From positions 1 to 41,710 of the forward strand of contig UQOH01000009.1 in the NCBI GenBank assembly GCA_900542625.1: 41,710 bases of DNA, in the 5' to 3' direction. The notes below the pieces were generated by a model. That model searched no databases. It was not told the DNA's origin and worked only from the letters and a program-made list of their open reading frames with translations. Position numbers and translations under genes: made by a program. Positions within the stretch are counted from its first letter, which is position 1, and each line of letters opens with the position of its first letter. Source of the DNA: an uncultured Fusobacterium sp. (lineage in GTDB: Bacteria > Fusobacteriota > Fusobacteriia > Fusobacteriales > Fusobacteriaceae). Positions 30,282 through 38,851 of the stretch are shown one piece after another.

Positions 30282-30313
30282 AAAAAGAGCAGTTTTTTAC
30301 GACTGCTCTTTTT
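30282..30313. terminator. Bidirectional intrinsic terminator between OmpA-lipoprotein and MATE genes
   Basis: Stem AAAGAGCAGT / ACTGCTCTTT (30284-30293 with 30302-30311), flanked by an A run on the left and a T run on the right, so it works in both directions for the convergent genes. Confidence 0.92.
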
Positions 30314-30328
30314 ATATATTTTTTTATT

Positions 30329-31711
30329 TTAAGCTCTGCTTATTTTCATACCAAATCCCTGATGTCCCCTGCTTGTTATTTTCTTTAATGTATTTTTCTT
30401 AATAAGAATATAGTAAACAGGAATCAAAACAGCTAAAGCTCCTATCCATGCAAAAGGAGTCGAGAAGCAGATTCCCTTGTATCCAAAAAATCTTGAAAGA
30501 TACAAAGCACAGAAAATTCTTGAGAACAGCTCTATTATACATGCAATAAAGGGAGTAAGAGAATCTCCCATGCTCTGAATTGATGATCTGTATACTACAA
30601 GAAGTCCTAAAAGCAGATAGAAAGGCACTACTACCCACAGATAGTCTTTAGCATACATAAATATCTCTTCATTAGGCTCATTCATGAAAATCGGGATTAC
30701 AAATGACTGAGTTCCTAAAATAAGTGCTCCCATTAAAATATTACCTATATGAGCTATTATAAAGCAGCTCTTTACTCCTTTTTTTATTCTTCCTATAAGA
30801 CCTGCTCCATAGTTTTGAGCTACATAATTAGATATTGTTATACCAAAAGCACCATTTACTAAAACTGACATCTGATCTACTTTTGTTGCTGCAGTATAAC
30901 CTGCAATGGCATTTGTTCCTATTCTGTTTACTGCTGCCTGCATTGCAAGCTGCCCGATACACATTACAGACATTTGAAATCCCATAGGGAAACCTATCTT
31001 AAGATGTTTGGTATAAGCTGCTGAATCAAATTTCCAATCTTCTTTTTTCAGCCTTGTAATTGAAAATGCTTTTAAAGCATAAACAACACAAAGAACTGCC
31101 GATATAAGCTGTGACAGTACTGTTGCCCATGCTGCACCTGCTACTCCCATTCCAAAAGGCACAATAAATAAAATATCCAGAATAATATTTAAAATTGACG
31201 AAAACACAAGAACATACAACGGAGTTCTACTGTCTCCCAAAGCTCTCAATATATTTGAGAAAAGATTATAAAAAAACGTTGCTCCTGTTCCAATAAAAAT
31301 TACAATCATATAATCATAAGACAGCTGAAAAATCTCCTGAGGAGTATTCATTTTTTCCAAAATTGGTATAGTATAATAGCAGCTCACTGCTGTTATTAGA
31401 ACTGAAAATAAAGTTGTAAGAACAATTGATACACCTATAGACTGCCTTACTCCTTTTTCATTCCTTGCTCCGAAATTCTGAGCTGCAATAATTCCAAACC
31501 CTCCTGTAACTCCCTGTATAAAACATAAAATAAGATATATTACAACTGTTGTAGACCCAACTGCAGCAAGAGCATCTGCTCCCATAGTCCGTCCTACTAT
31601 AACAGTATCAGCCATTGTATAAAACAGCTGAAATAAATTTCCTGCTATAACAGGAAGAGAAAAACAAAATATTATTTTTGCAGGGTTTCCCTTTGTCAAA
31701 CTTTTAGTCAT
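30329..31711 (-). CDS. MATE-family efflux transporter
   Basis: 460-aa integral membrane protein with 12 predicted hydrophobic helices arranged as two six-helix halves. It begins with the MATE-type N-terminus KGNPAKIIFCFSLPVIAGNL and has the TMADTVIVGR motif of helix 2; the second half repeats the pattern (AVNRIGTNAIAGYTAATKVDQ). Exports drugs or metabolites in exchange for Na+ or H+; substrate not predictable. ATG 31709-31711 with AAGGTGG upstream. Confidence 0.92.
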   Translation of the reverse strand: MTKSLTKGNPAKIIFCFSLPVIAGNLFQLFYTMADTVIVGRTMGADALAAVGSTTVVIYLILCFIQGVTGGFGIIAAQNFGARNEKGVRQSIGVSIVLTTLFSVLITAVSCYYTIPILEKMNTPQEIFQLSYDYMIVIFIGTGATFFYNLFSNILRALGDSRTPLYVLVFSSILNIILDILFIVPFGMGVAGAAWATVLSQLISAVLCVVYALKAFSITRLKKEDWKFDSAAYTKHLKIGFPMGFQMSVMCIGQLAMQAAVNRIGTNAIAGYTAATKVDQMSVLVNGAFGITISNYVAQNYGAGLIGRIKKGVKSCFIIAHIGNILMGALILGTQSFVIPIFMNEPNEEIFMYAKDYLWVVVPFYLLLGLLVVYRSSIQSMGDSLTPFIACIIELFSRIFCALYLSRFFGYKGICFSTPFAWIGALAVLIPVYYILIKKNTLKKITSRGHQGFGMKISRA

Positions 31712-31750
31712 TTTCCCACCTTCATTTTGTTAAAAGATTTTTATGACAGA

Positions 31751-31779
31751 AATATATCACAAAATATTTTTTTCTACAA
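31751..31779 (-). promoter_or_regulatory. Promoter of the MATE gene
   Basis: Minus strand: -35 TTGTAG (31774-31779), 17-nt spacer ending TGA, -10 TATATT (31751-31756), extended -10 form. Confidence 0.6.
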
Positions 31780-31826
31780 TACTTTTTTGTTTCTTTTTTT
31801 TGAATATTTGTTGCTTTTAAATTTAA

Positions 31827-31871
31827 GAAAATAAATTTCATATTTTTTATTTGACAGAAATAAAATTTCAT
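31827..31871 (+). promoter_or_regulatory. Paired operator-like repeats at the rpiR promoter
   Basis: GAAAATAAATTTCAT (31827-31841) and GAAATAAAATTTCAT (31857-31871) are direct copies 30 bp apart, each with the palindromic core GAAA-N5-TTTC. They bracket the -35 box, and the second lies in the promoter spacer. Likely binding sites for the RpiR-type regulator encoded immediately downstream (inference). Confidence 0.55.
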
Positions 31872-31879
31872 GTAATAAT
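31851..31879 (+). promoter_or_regulatory. Promoter of the rpiR-rpiA cluster
   Basis: -35 TTGACA (31851-31856). The -10 is TAATAA (31873, 16-nt spacer) or AATAAT (31874, 17-nt spacer), after a TG. Covered by the operator-like repeats. Confidence 0.65.
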
Positions 31880-31900
31880 TAAGCCAACAAGGAGGGAGCT

Positions 31901-32749
31901 ATGAAAATTACAATTTTGAATAAAATTTTTTCTGAGTTCAATAGCTTTTCTGATTCAGAAAAAAAGATTGCAGATTTTATTATTAACAATAAGAAAAAGG
32001 TGATTGATATTACTATTGCTGAGCTTGCAGAAAAAAGCGGCGTAAGCGAAGCATCTGTATCAAGGTTTTGTAAAAAGTGTGAAATGAAAAATTTTTATCA
32101 GTTAAAACTTACCCTTGCAAAAGAGCTTACTGAAAACGGAACTGAAACTGTCGAGGCTTCAAACAACTTAAATCCGGAAAATATATCCTCATCTCTGCAA
32201 AGCATACTTTCAAATAAAATTGAAGAACTTACTCAGACTATAACCCACATAAACGAAAATAATCTTAAAAATATACTATCTGTTATACAAAAAGGAAAAA
32301 CAGTTCAGCTGGCAGCTGTTGGGAACACTATTCCTGTAGCTCTTGACGGAGCATATAAATTCAATCAAATTGGTATACCTGCCATTGCAAACACAATATG
32401 GGAAACACAGCTTGCATATACTTTCAATCTTTCTTCCAAAGATGTTGTAATTATTATTTCAAACTCAGGAGCCTCAAAAAGGCTTCTTACTCTGGCTGAA
32501 ACAGCCAAAGCTAAAAAAGCTGTTGTTATCTCCATAACAAACAGTGAAAATTCTCCTATAGCTCTTGTTTCTGATTATCATATTACAACTGCTACAAGAG
32601 AAAAACTTTTCCTTAACGAATATTATTTTTCAAGAATTTCCGCTTCTGTTGTAATAGAAATTCTTTATCTTTTTCTTACAGCGGGAAAGAAAAACTCTTG
32701 TGAAAATATAAGTCAGCATGAACAGGCTATTGCTGAGGATAAAATTTAA
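31901..32749 (+). CDS. MurR/RpiR-family transcriptional regulator
   Basis: 282 aa. N-terminal HTH_6 domain (KKVIDITIAELAEKSGVSEA then SVSRFCKKCEM) and C-terminal sugar-isomerase (SIS) domain with the VIIISNSGAS phosphosugar-binding loop. Family members sense a phosphosugar and control neighbouring catabolic genes. AGGAGGGAG precedes ATG 31901. Probably autoregulated through the repeats at 31827-31871; controls rpiA and the two following genes. Confidence 0.92.
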   Translation: MKITILNKIFSEFNSFSDSEKKIADFIINNKKKVIDITIAELAEKSGVSEASVSRFCKKCEMKNFYQLKLTLAKELTENGTETVEASNNLNPENISSSLQSILSNKIEELTQTITHINENNLKNILSVIQKGKTVQLAAVGNTIPVALDGAYKFNQIGIPAIANTIWETQLAYTFNLSSKDVVIIISNSGASKRLLTLAETAKAKKAVVISITNSENSPIALVSDYHITTATREKLFLNEYYFSRISASVVIEILYLFLTAGKKNSCENISQHEQAIAEDKI

Positions 32750-32778
32750 AAATTTATTAATTATATAAGGAGAAAATA

Positions 32779-33438
32779 ATGAAAAAAAGATGTGCTGAAG
32801 AGGCATTTAAACTTATAAAAAATAAATCTGTAGTCGGGCTTGGAGGAGGAAGTACCATAGCTTTTCTTGTTGACTTGATAAAAGAAAATAATCTAAATGT
32901 AAAGATTGTTACTCCCTCTTTTCAGACAGAAATCCTGTGCTGGGAAAAAGGATTAGATGTTATCCCTATGTGGAAAGCAGAACATATTGATATAGCTTTT
33001 GACGGCTGTGATGAAGTGGATTTTCATCTTAACGCCTTAAAAAGCGGCGGAGCAATCCATACAAAAGAAAAAATAATTGGAAAAATGGCAGATGAATATA
33101 TTCTTCTTGCTGATGAAAGCAAAGTTTCAGAAACTTTACAATTTAAACACCCTATAGTTCTTGAAATTTTTAAGGAGAGTATAGGTTATGTAAACAGAAA
33201 AATAAAAGGACTTGGAGGAAGTATGACTCTAAGAAAAAGTTCTGCCAAAGACGGACTTACTATAAGCGACAATGGGCTTATTATTGCAGACTGTTTTTTC
33301 AGCAATGTTGAAGACATAAAGAAGCTCCACGATGATATTTTAAGTATTACAGGAGTTGCAGAGATATCTCTCTTCTGTGATGTTGCTGCAAAAGCTGTTG
33401 TTGTAACTGAAAATGGTTTTAAAATTATTTCTAAATAA
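32779..33438 (+). CDS. rpiA: Ribose-5-phosphate isomerase A
   Basis: 219-aa enzyme interconverting ribose-5-P and ribulose-5-P. Conserved segments are VVGLGGGSTIAFLVD, the catalytic region DGCDEVDFHLNALKSGGAIH followed by TKEKIIG, and ADESKVS. It has some drift from the canonical GTGSTA phosphate loop (GLGGGSTIA), so it could be a specialised paralogue dedicated to this cluster. AAGGAG lies upstream; 29 nt after the regulator. Confidence 0.9.
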   Translation: MKKRCAEEAFKLIKNKSVVGLGGGSTIAFLVDLIKENNLNVKIVTPSFQTEILCWEKGLDVIPMWKAEHIDIAFDGCDEVDFHLNALKSGGAIHTKEKIIGKMADEYILLADESKVSETLQFKHPIVLEIFKESIGYVNRKIKGLGGSMTLRKSSAKDGLTISDNGLIIADCFFSNVEDIKKLHDDILSITGVAEISLFCDVAAKAVVVTENGFKIISK

Positions 33439-33450
33439 GAGGTGGTAATT

Positions 33451-34425
33451 ATGAAAAAATATAACTGGGCAATTTTAGGTCCCGGAAACATTGCCAGAGA
33501 GATGGGAAAAGCTCTTACTGAAGTTAACGGAGAAATTTATGCTGTGGGAGCAAGAGATATTAAAAGTGCAGAGAAATTTGCTGAAGAATTTAACGTTAAA
33601 AAAGTTTATGGGAACTGTGACGAAATGTTAAAAGATCCTGAAATAGATATAGTATATATCTCTACTCCACATACTTTCCACTATGAATATCTTATGAAAG
33701 CTCTTTCTCATGGAAAACATGTTTTCTGTGAAAAAGCTATTACTGTAAATGGAAAACAGCTTGACGAGGCTGTATCTCTTGCAAAAGAAAAAAATCTTGT
33801 TATTGCAGAGGGAATGACAATATATCACATGCCTTTATACAAAAAACTTAAAGAGATTGTAAACTCAGGAGCTATCGGAAAAGTAAAAATGGTTCAGGTA
33901 AACTTTGGAAGCTGTAAAGAGTTTGACCCTTCAAATCGTTTTTTCAGTAAAGAACTTGCAGGAGGAGCTCTTCTTGATATTGGAGTTTATGCTGTATCAT
34001 TTGCAAGATTTTTCCTTGAAAGCAAACCAAACACAATTCTTACAACCGTAAAATATTTTGATACAGGAGTAGACGAGCAGTCTGGAATTATTCTGGAAAA
34101 TGACAGCGAGCAAATGGCTGTAATTGCACTGACATTAACTGCAAAACAGCCTAAAAGAGGTGTTGTTGCAGGAACAGAGGGATATATTGAAATCAGCAAC
34201 TATCCAAGAGCAGACAAAGCCTTTATAACTTATACACAAGACGGAAGAACAGAAGAAATAAATCTTGGAGATACAAGCAAGGCTCTTAACTATGAAGTTG
34301 AAGACATGCAGAACTACATCTCTTTAAGAAATGATAAAGAGCAGCTGGCGTTCTCTTCTGATGTAAGCCATATTTTAAGTGAAGTAAGAAACCAATGGGG
34401 ATTTAAATATCCTTTTGAAAAATAA
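33451..34425 (+). CDS. Gfo/Idh/MocA-family NAD(P)-dependent oxidoreductase
   Basis: 324 aa. N-terminal Rossmann fold WAILGPGNIAREM, the family signature CEKAITVNGKQ (the E-K-x pair with the catalytic Lys), and the C-terminal alpha/beta domain with GGALLDIGVYAV. Closest in pattern to the dihydrodiol dehydrogenase-like branch. It oxidises or reduces a sugar or polyol; the substrate is unknown. ATG 33451 has GAGGTGG 5 nt upstream; an ORF extension to 33442 would include that site. It begins 12 nt after rpiA. Confidence 0.88.
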   Translation: MKKYNWAILGPGNIAREMGKALTEVNGEIYAVGARDIKSAEKFAEEFNVKKVYGNCDEMLKDPEIDIVYISTPHTFHYEYLMKALSHGKHVFCEKAITVNGKQLDEAVSLAKEKNLVIAEGMTIYHMPLYKKLKEIVNSGAIGKVKMVQVNFGSCKEFDPSNRFFSKELAGGALLDIGVYAVSFARFFLESKPNTILTTVKYFDTGVDEQSGIILENDSEQMAVIALTLTAKQPKRGVVAGTEGYIEISNYPRADKAFITYTQDGRTEEINLGDTSKALNYEVEDMQNYISLRNDKEQLAFSSDVSHILSEVRNQWGFKYPFEK

Positions 34426-34444
34426 TCTCTTTGTCTCACAGTTA

Positions 34445-34453
34445 TGTTATAAT
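34445..34453 (+). promoter_or_regulatory. Possible internal promoter before the FGGY kinase
   Basis: TGTTATAAT, a perfect extended -10, lies in the 63-nt gap before the kinase. No -35 is evident. It could add expression independent of the upstream promoter. Confidence 0.45.
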
Positions 34454-34488
34454 ATAAAAAATAATATATATTTGTGAGGTTATATTTT

Positions 34489-36030
34489 ATGAAAAAATAT
34501 TATATAGGTTTTGATGCAGGAACTCAGAGCGTAAAAACTGCTGTTTACGATTTAGATATGAATTGTCTGGCTGAAAAAACATATCCTACGCAGCTTTATT
34601 ACCCTCAGGCTGGCTGGGTTGAAATGAATGCTGACGAATATCTTGAAGCTGCTAAAAAAGGGATTAGAGACTGCGTAGAGCAGTTAAAAAATAAAAACTT
34701 AAACCCAGAAGATATTAGAGCTGTTTTTGGTGATGGAATTATATGCGGGATAGTTGGAGTTAATCAAGAGGGAAATGCTGTTACTCCATATATCAACTAT
34801 CTTGATTCAAGATGTCAGGAAGATGCAGACAATCTTTCAGAAAAAAATCTGAGTATCTGGGGAGAAGAAACAGGAAATGCAAAACCTAACTGTATGTTCC
34901 CTGCTCTTATTGCAAGATGGCTTTTAAACAACAATGAAAATTTTAAAAAAAGCGGGAAAAAATTTATGCACAATGCTCCTTATATTTTAAGCCATTTAGC
35001 AGGGCTGAAAGCAGAAGATGCTTTTATTGACTGGGGTGCTATGTCAGGCTGGGGACTTGGATTTAATGTTTATAAAAAAGAATGGTCTGAAAAACAGCTT
35101 GATATTTTAAATATAGATATTAATTTTATGCCTAAAATTGTAAAACCTTGGGATATAATCGGAGGGCTTTCAAAAGAAATGGCAGAGTTCACTGGATTAA
35201 AAGAGGGAACTCCTATTTGTGCAGGTGCAGGAGATACTATGCAGTCTATGCTTGGCTGTGGTCTTACTGACAAAAATATGGCAGCTGATGTGGCAGGAAC
35301 ATGTGCAATGTTCTGTGTATCAACTGACGGAATAAAGCCTGAATTAAGCATACCTGAATCAGGACTTATTTTTAACAGCGGAACTCTTGAAAACACATAT
35401 TTCTATTGGGGATTTATCCGTACAGGAGGACTTGCTTTAAGATGGTTCAGAGATAGCATCTGCAACAGAGAGGGAGAAGATGAATATTTTGATTATCTTT
35501 CAAAAGAAGCTGAAAATGTTCCTTCAGGTTCAAACGGAGTTTTGTTTCTTCCATACCTTACCGGAGGAAATAATGACATTCCAGATGCCTGCGGATGTTT
35601 TATGAATATCACTATGGATACTGACCAGAAAGTTTTATGGCGTTCTGTACTTGAGGCTATTGGATATGACTATATCGGTGTTACTGATATTTACAGAAAA
35701 GCAGGAGTTGACCTTAATCAGATAACAATAACTGAGGGAGGAAGCAGAAGCAGTCTTTGGAATCAGATAAAATCTGATATGCTTAACACTAATGTAAAAA
35801 CATTGAAAAATGCAGGCGGTGCTGTTATGACAAATATTCTTACAGCTGCTTATGCTGTTGGGGATATTACAGACTTAAAAGAAAAACTGTCTTCTCTTTT
35901 GGAAACAAAAAATACTTATACTCCTCATAAAGAAAATACAGAATATTACAGAAAAATTTATAATCTTCGTAAAAAAATGATTCATGAAGATATGAATGGA
36001 GTATTTAAAACTCTCAAAGATATAAGATAA
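34489..36030 (+). CDS. FGGY-family carbohydrate kinase (xylulokinase-like)
   Basis: 513 aa. N-terminal ATPase motif IGFDAGTQSVKTAVYD, sugar-proximal region INYLDSRCQEDA, the second-lobe phosphate motif ADVAGTCAM, and the C-terminal adenosine motif TEGGSRSSLWNQIKSDMLN. The family phosphorylates pentuloses, pentitols, gluconate or glycerol; the pentulose kinases fit best with rpiA nearby. Start ATG 34489 with GAGGT 8 nt upstream. Last gene of the cluster; no transporter gene accompanies it in the window. Confidence 0.88.
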   Translation: MKKYYIGFDAGTQSVKTAVYDLDMNCLAEKTYPTQLYYPQAGWVEMNADEYLEAAKKGIRDCVEQLKNKNLNPEDIRAVFGDGIICGIVGVNQEGNAVTPYINYLDSRCQEDADNLSEKNLSIWGEETGNAKPNCMFPALIARWLLNNNENFKKSGKKFMHNAPYILSHLAGLKAEDAFIDWGAMSGWGLGFNVYKKEWSEKQLDILNIDINFMPKIVKPWDIIGGLSKEMAEFTGLKEGTPICAGAGDTMQSMLGCGLTDKNMAADVAGTCAMFCVSTDGIKPELSIPESGLIFNSGTLENTYFYWGFIRTGGLALRWFRDSICNREGEDEYFDYLSKEAENVPSGSNGVLFLPYLTGGNNDIPDACGCFMNITMDTDQKVLWRSVLEAIGYDYIGVTDIYRKAGVDLNQITITEGGSRSSLWNQIKSDMLNTNVKTLKNAGGAVMTNILTAAYAVGDITDLKEKLSSLLETKNTYTPHKENTEYYRKIYNLRKKMIHEDMNGVFKTLKDIR

Positions 36031-36038
36031 ACAATCTA

Positions 36039-36083
36039 AAGAATAAAATTTTCGATTTTAAAAATATCGAAAATTTTATTCTT
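36039..36083. repeat. Perfect 18-bp AT-rich inverted repeat (short relative of the 5145-5372 element)
   Basis: AAGAATAAAATTTTCGAT (36039-36056) and its exact complement (36066-36083) around a 9-nt loop. The right arm with its inner flank (ATATCGAAAATTTTATTCTTA) matches the right arm of the long repeat (5316-5334) with one change. It lies between the convergent kinase and AlkD genes and could also act as a weak bidirectional terminator, although the stem is GC-poor. Confidence 0.65.
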
Positions 36084-36119
36084 ATATTATTTTGTAGCAG
36101 CTTTTTTTATCTATAATCT

Positions 36120-36806
36120 TTATCTTTTTAAAAGTTTCAATTTTTCTTTTATTTCCTTATCCACTCTAAAAGATTCACATATTTTTTGTATGCTTTTATT
36201 ATGTGTAAAATTATCCAATTTATTATTGTTTATATACTCTAAAGTTCTTTCAGGATATTTTATATATATCTCTGCCACCGCCCATGCAACAGCCATCTGC
36301 ACATAATATTTATGATTTTTCAGATTGTCAAAATATAGAAACATTCTATCTAAATACTCTTCGTCAACAAAATATTTTAAACTCAGCACTGCTGCAAATC
36401 TTACATCATATTCTTTATCACTTAAAAAATATCTTTGTAAAAATTTCCATACTCTTTCTTTGTTCTTTTTTACAATTTTTAAGTCTGTACAGAAAGTATC
36501 ACACACAGCCCAGTTATTTATTCTCGGGATAAATTTTTCCGTAAGTTTTAATATCTCTTCAATGTCTTCTTTTTTCTTCAGTCCGATTATCATTCCCTGC
36601 AGCATAAACTCTTCATAATATTTCATCTTTTCATACAAAACATACTCTTTCCATTTTGTATCAGCAGCTATTTTTTTAGATATTTCTCTTAAAACAGGCA
36701 TACGTATTCCAAGTATATTTTCTGCTCCCGGAATAAGATTTGCTGTAAATTTTTTAAATTTAGTTTCAGATATTTCTATAAGTTCTTTTCTTATTTCTAA
36801 AATCAT
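36120..36806 (-). CDS. AlkD-like DNA alkylation repair protein
   Basis: 228 aa built of HEAT-like helical repeats, as in the AlkC/AlkD glycosylases that remove N3/N7-alkylpurines without base flipping. The signature INNWAVCDTF holds the Trp and Asp that match catalytic residues of AlkD. A further Trp in MAVAWAVAEIY fits the second DNA-contact position. GGAGG lies upstream, and an extended -10 (TGTTAGAAT, near 36853) may drive it. Single-gene unit. Confidence 0.87.
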   Translation of the reverse strand: MILEIRKELIEISETKFKKFTANLIPGAENILGIRMPVLREISKKIAADTKWKEYVLYEKMKYYEEFMLQGMIIGLKKKEDIEEILKLTEKFIPRINNWAVCDTFCTDLKIVKKNKERVWKFLQRYFLSDKEYDVRFAAVLSLKYFVDEEYLDRMFLYFDNLKNHKYYVQMAVAWAVAEIYIKYPERTLEYINNNKLDNFTHNKSIQKICESFRVDKEIKEKLKLLKR

Positions 36807-36910
36807 TTTAAATCCTCCATAATTACAGATTAACTATATCTATATTCTAACATACAATTCACACTGAAATCTTAATAAAATTTACAGCTTTACTCTTTAA
36901 ATTTTACCAT

Positions 36911-36937
36911 AAAAAAAGAGAGCAGTTTCCCACTCTC
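36911..36937 (-). terminator. Intrinsic terminator after etfA
   Basis: Minus-strand stem GAGAG / CTCTC (36933-36937 with 36918-36922), 10-nt loop, followed by seven T. Ends the thl-bcd-etfB-etfA unit and separates it from the AlkD gene. Confidence 0.85.
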
Positions 36938-36964
36938 AATTTTTATTAATTTGATTAAAATTAA

Positions 36965-37975
36965 CTATTTAGATTCGATAGCTTTCTTTAACTCTTCAGC
37001 TAATAATGGAGCTATTTTGTTAGCGTCCCCTACGATTCCTAAATCTGCTAATCCGAAGATTGGAGCATCTTTATCTTTGTTGATAGCTACGATATATTCA
37101 GACTCTTCCATACCTGCAACGTGTTGGATTGCTCCAGAAATTCCACATGCGAAGTAGATGTCAGGTCTAACTGTTTTACCAGTTTGTCCAACTTGTCTGT
37201 CGTGATCGATGTATCCAGCGTCAACAGCAGCTCTTGATGCAGATACTGTTGCACCGATTTGTTTAGCTACAGCTTCTAGTGCTTGGAAGTTTTCAGCAGA
37301 ACCGATTCCTCTTCCTCCAGAAACTAGGATTTTAGCTTCAGAAATATCTACTTTGTTAGCAGTTTCTTTAACTATTTGAACTACTTTAACTTTCATTTTA
37401 GAAGTGTCTAAAGTTACTGGGAAGTTTTCTATTTCTCCAGTTCTTCCTTCTACTCTTGCTAATTTTTGCATAACTCCAGGTCTAACTGTAGACATTTGAG
37501 GTCTGTGATCTGGACATATGATTGTTGCCATTAGGTTTCCACCGAAAGCAGGTCTTGTCATTTCAAGTCCTTTAGTTTCTTCAGAGATTTCAAGTTTTGT
37601 ACAGTCAGCTGTAAGCCCTGTAGTCATTCTTGAAGATACTCTTGGTGCTAAGTCTCTTCCTAATGTAGTTGCTCCGAATAATACGATTTCAGGTTTCTTA
37701 GCGTCGATTATTGCTTTGAATACTTGAGCGTAAGCTTCAGTATCATATATTTCTAATCTAGCGTTATCTACTACTAGAACTTTGTCTGCTCCATACTCGA
37801 TTAATGTTTGAGCAAGTCCTCCAACATTGTATCCTATTAAAGCAGCAGTTACTGGTACATCTAATTTTGCAGCTAATTCTTTAGCTTTTCCGATTAATTC
37901 TAAACCTACGTTTTGAATTACCCCTTCTCTTTGTTCTGCGAATACTAATATTCCTTTATACTCATTTAAATTCAT
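36965..37975 (-). CDS. etfA: Electron transfer flavoprotein subunit alpha
   Basis: 336 aa. N-terminal domain I, then the FAD-binding domain II: ILVSGGRGIGSAENFQALE, the GQTGKTVRPDIYFACGISGA segment, and NKDKDAPIF near the C-terminus. Pairs with EtfB to pass electrons between butyryl-CoA dehydrogenase and NADH/ferredoxin; Etf-Bcd pairs of anaerobes can bifurcate electrons. 39 nt after etfB, last gene of the unit. No N-terminal ferredoxin extension. Confidence 0.96.
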   Translation of the reverse strand: MNLNEYKGILVFAEQREGVIQNVGLELIGKAKELAAKLDVPVTAALIGYNVGGLAQTLIEYGADKVLVVDNARLEIYDTEAYAQVFKAIIDAKKPEIVLFGATTLGRDLAPRVSSRMTTGLTADCTKLEISEETKGLEMTRPAFGGNLMATIICPDHRPQMSTVRPGVMQKLARVEGRTGEIENFPVTLDTSKMKVKVVQIVKETANKVDISEAKILVSGGRGIGSAENFQALEAVAKQIGATVSASRAAVDAGYIDHDRQVGQTGKTVRPDIYFACGISGAIQHVAGMEESEYIVAINKDKDAPIFGLADLGIVGDANKIAPLLAEELKKAIESK

Positions 37976-38014
37976 TATCCTATCTCCTTTTTCCTAAGGT
38001 TTCTCGTTGTTAAA

Positions 38015-38800
38015 CTAAATAACAAACTTTTCTTTTAATTTTTCTATAATTAAGTTAACAGCTTCTTTTGTATCTAATTCAAATACTTTACCAGCTTGTT
38101 TAGCTCCCTTAGTAAATGATTTTTTAACTTTAGTTGGAGATCCAGCTAATCCGATTACTGCTGGGTCAACAGTTACATTATCTGCTGTCCAAACTTCAAC
38201 TTCTCTATCGAAAGCTTCTACAATTCCTTTTACTCTCATGTATCTAGGAGCGTTAGCTTCTGATAATACAGTTACTAGAGCTGGTAATTGAACGTCTACT
38301 ACATAGTATCCGTCTTCAACAACTCTTTTTATTCTTAATGAATTTTCATCTTTATTGTATTCCATTTCTTTAACATAAGATACTTGTGGTAATCCTAAAT
38401 GTTCAGCGATTTGAGGACCAACTTGTGCAGTATCTCCGTCAATTGCTTGTCTTCCAGCTATAATTAAGTCAGCGTCTATGTTTCTTAATGCAGCTGCGAT
38501 TGTGTTAGAAGTAGCAAGTGTATCTGCTCCTCCGAATTTTCTATCTGTTAATAGGATTGCTCTGTCAGCACCCATAGCATAAGCTTCTCTAAGGATAGCA
38601 TCTGCTTGTGGAGGTCCCATTGTAATAACTGTTACGTGTGCTCCGTATTTATCTTTTAATTTTAGAGCCTCTTCTAATCCACCTTTATCGTCTGGGTTCA
38701 TAATACTAGGAACTCCATCTCTGATTAGTGTTCCTTTCACTGGATCTAATCTTATCTCAGTTGTATCTGGAACCTGTTTTATACAAACTACTATTTTCAT
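38015..38800 (-). CDS. etfB: Electron transfer flavoprotein subunit beta
   Basis: 261 aa. MKIVVCIKQVPDTTEIRLDP at the start, the AMP/FAD-binding region with AGRQAIDGDTAQVGPQIAEH, and the interaction segment LPALVTVLSEANAPRYMRVK. ATG 38798-38800 chosen since GGAGG lies 8 nt upstream. Partner of EtfA; the conserved order bcd-etfB-etfA indicates the butyrate pathway. Confidence 0.96.
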   Translation of the reverse strand: MKIVVCIKQVPDTTEIRLDPVKGTLIRDGVPSIMNPDDKGGLEEALKLKDKYGAHVTVITMGPPQADAILREAYAMGADRAILLTDRKFGGADTLATSNTIAAALRNIDADLIIAGRQAIDGDTAQVGPQIAEHLGLPQVSYVKEMEYNKDENSLRIKRVVEDGYYVVDVQLPALVTVLSEANAPRYMRVKGIVEAFDREVEVWTADNVTVDPAVIGLAGSPTKVKKSFTKGAKQAGKVFELDTKEAVNLIIEKLKEKFVI

Positions 38801-38851
38801 CTTCCATTCCTCCATATATTAATTCATATATTTTTATTTCTTAAAATTGGT

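Noticed and set aside
36120..36806. Possible mobile or defence-system gene
   Set aside because: The HEAT-like layout and the Trp/Asp signature fit an AlkD-type repair glycosylase, and no defence partners are nearby.
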